NCBI GenBank assembly: GCA_016125095.1
Contig: WGMK01000015.1
Location: forward strand, 1 to 64,000
Length of the DNA stretch: 64,000 nucleotides
DNA from: Candidatus Hydrogenedens sp.
GTDB lineage: Bacteria; Hydrogenedentota; Hydrogenedentia; Hydrogenedentales; JAEUWI01
Direction: 5' to 3'
Each line of letters opens with the position of its first letter. Within the stretch, counting starts at the first letter, position 1. Of the stretch, positions 62,448-64,000 are shown piece after piece. Under the pieces are notes generated by a model. It was not told where the DNA came from, did no database searches, and saw only the letters and a list, made by a program, of their open reading frames with translations. The position numbers and the translations under genes were made by a program.

Positions 62448-64000
62448 TTGTCTCTGCATAACGAAAACGGCCGTCTGGCACTCGTGATTTTCGGCGGCAT
62501 CGTGGCTGCTGCGGTCTTTTCGTGGTGGATGTCGCTGGCGCCGAATCCCCTGCCGGCCAATGCCCCCGAAACGGAGTTCTCCGCCTATCGCGCCTTCGAG
62601 CACGTGAAGGCCATGGCGCAGGAGCCCCACCCGGTCGGTTCAAAGGCGAACAACGCGGTGGCGGATTACATCGTTTCGCGACTGGAAGCCTGGGGAGTCG
62701 AGTACACCTACGACCGACCCATCATGCAGCGCCGGAAAGAGAACACGGTCGAGCAGATCAACGCGGTGCTCGCGCGCATTCCGGGCACGGACTCCACGGG
62801 CGCGCTGGCCATCGACGCCCACTACGATTCCACGCCCTACGGCCCCGGCGCGGCCGACGACATCAGCGGCTGCGCCGCCATGCTCGAGACGATCCGCGCG
62901 CTCAAGGCCGCGCCGCCGATGAAGAACGATATCTTATTCTGCTTCGCAGACAAGGAAGAGAGCAGTGGCATCGGCGGTCCCGGGGTGTTCTTCGAGCATC
63001 CGTGGTTCAAGGAAGTCACCGCCGTGCTGGGGCTCGAGGCGCGCGGCACTTCAGGACCGGCCCTCATGTTCGAGACGGGCCCCGAGAACGGCTTCCTCAT
63101 CCGGCAGATGGCTCAGGCCGGCGTGTATCCCCGCGCCACCTCCATCATGTTCGACATCTACGACCGCATGCCCTTCGGAAGCAACTTCACACGCTACAAA
63201 AATCGCGAGCTGCCGGGCCTCAACGTCGCCTACATTGACGACTTCGCCTACTACCACACCATGCTCGACAATCCCGAGCACCTGAGCCTGGCCAGCCTGC
63301 AGCACCACGGTGCTTACACCCTGGGCATGTCGAAGCAGCTCGGCAACATCGCGATGGACAACCCGCGCGCGCCGAACGCCACCTACTTCAATACCCTCGG
63401 CTCGCACATGATCATCTATCCGCGTTCGTGGAACTGGCCGCTGGCGTACGCCGCGCTCGGCCTATTCGCCGCGACGCTGTTCTTCGGCATCGCTCGCCGC
63501 CAGGTCACCCTGCGGGGCATGCTGGCCGGCATCGCCGTCTTCGCCGTGAGCGCCGCCATCGTCGTGACCATCGGCCTGTCGCTGGCCTACATCGCGTTTC
63601 AGGTCTTTCAGGAACGCGCCCTCTATCGTAACAATATGTTTTCGCTTTCCAGTGTCTTCACCGGCATCGGCGTATTACTGCTCATGGCGCGCCTGGTGCG
63701 GCACCGCGTGCGCGCGCAGAGCCTGTTCGCGGGTATCGCCCTGTTGTGGGCAGCGTTTCTCGTCGTTGTTCAGGTCTACCTTCCCGGCGGCGCCTACACG
63801 GCCCTCTGGCCGCTGTGCTTCATGACGGCCGGGCTGCTCGCCCTGGTGCTCTCGCCCGACCCGGACCACCCCGGCACTGCGCGGCTGGTGCTCGCGGCGC
63901 TGAGCGCGCTTCCCGCCGTCATCCTGCTGGCGCCCACCTACGCCGCGGGCAGCTATACGCTCACTTCGCTTGCGATGCCCCTCTTCATGGTACTGATTCT
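62448..64000 (+). CDS. M28 family metallopeptidase with polytopic membrane tail (partial)
   Basis: The gene uses a TTG start at 62448, supported by GGGAAGGA seven bases upstream, and is still open at the window end (517 codons seen). After an N-terminal membrane anchor (VIFGGIVAAAVFSWWM), an M28 zinc aminopeptidase domain follows. Metal and catalytic residues lie in AIDAHYDST, GPGAADDISG, FADKEESSG, GLEARGTSGP and a later HTMLDNPEH. From about residue 325 several membrane helices follow, like ER-type M28 (ERMP1) relatives. It probably cleaves peptides at the periplasmic face. It diverges from the arylsulfotransferase-like gene. Confidence 0.85.
   Translation, partial: MSLHNENGRLALVIFGGIVAAAVFSWWMSLAPNPLPANAPETEFSAYRAFEHVKAMAQEPHPVGSKANNAVADYIVSRLEAWGVEYTYDRPIMQRRKENTVEQINAVLARIPGTDSTGALAIDAHYDSTPYGPGAADDISGCAAMLETIRALKAAPPMKNDILFCFADKEESSGIGGPGVFFEHPWFKEVTAVLGLEARGTSGPALMFETGPENGFLIRQMAQAGVYPRATSIMFDIYDRMPFGSNFTRYKNRELPGLNVAYIDDFAYYHTMLDNPEHLSLASLQHHGAYTLGMSKQLGNIAMDNPRAPNATYFNTLGSHMIIYPRSWNWPLAYAALGLFAATLFFGIARRQVTLRGMLAGIAVFAVSAAIVVTIGLSLAYIAFQVFQERALYRNNMFSLSSVFTGIGVLLLMARLVRHRVRAQSLFAGIALLWAAFLVVVQVYLPGGAYTALWPLCFMTAGLLALVLSPDPDHPGTARLVLAALSALPAVILLAPTYAAGSYTLTSLAMPLFMVLI

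Overview
The window is 64 kb of GC-rich bacterial chromosome with dense coding on both strands. Many genes are coupled by ATGA start/stop overlaps, and GTG or TTG starts are common. The genes indicate a Gram-negative-like, respiring heterotroph that makes surface polysaccharide and secretes large repeat proteins. Two secreted proteins carry very long Glu-Gly (EG) linkers together with EF-hand/dockerin-like, Ig-like and DNRLRE domains. That style is familiar from Lentisphaerota/Hydrogenedentota-like genomes. The taxonomic suggestion is inference only: there is no rRNA, tRNA, CRISPR array or phage here.

Layout. 1-120 is the tail of a prepilin-like gene, followed by a strong terminator and a palindrome-rich gap. 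536-5731 holds a fucose-isomerase-like protein, an aldehyde dehydrogenase and a polytopic membrane protein, converging on an SGNH/TPR membrane protein (5707-7578, minus). 7718-9810 is a methionine-salvage operon (mtnB, mtnD, mtnC), converging on a chalcone-isomerase-like/acyltransferase pair. 11557-20055 is one long rightward run: glycosyltransferase, WecA-like transferase, O-antigen ligase-like protein, M24 peptidase, efp, accB, accC. 20080-26749 (minus) carries an enoyl-CoA hydratase, a ceramidase/C45-acyltransferase fusion, an unknown membrane-anchored protein and an EG-repeat hydrolase. 26919-27914 (plus) has a short class III CoA-transferase and a 47-residue membrane peptide. 27925-31497 (minus) is a 1190-residue multidomain surface protein, divergent from mnmG.

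Between mnmG and the ETF operon, a small HAAS-like membrane protein sits between two 175-bp direct repeats, each built from two different long palindromes. The ETF operon (34852-38558, minus: etfB, etfA, membrane Fe-S ETF:quinone oxidoreductase) should carry electrons from acyl-CoA oxidation to the quinone pool and has a good promoter.

38664-52355 (minus) is a complete chemosensory cluster. In transcription order it is a soluble GAF/PAS receptor, an ABM-domain protein, an ABC1/UbiB kinase-like protein, CheA with two Hpt domains and an inserted repeat module, CheW, CheX, CheY, CheD, CheR, a second CheD, HDOD, CheY, CheX and CheB. A coiled-coil gene and cheV lie just beyond. No flagellar or pilus motor genes are present, so its output is open. 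54651-59171 (minus) is an ABC transporter operon that also encodes two exported FG-GAP-like proteins. The right end has a phosphodiester-glycosidase-like protein, an arylsulfotransferase-like protein and a membrane M28 peptidase that runs off the window.

The strongest candidates for something undescribed are the fused ceramidase/C45 acyltransferase, the chemosensory cluster with doubled CheD/CheX and its unusual CheA, and the gene framed by composite palindromic direct repeats.
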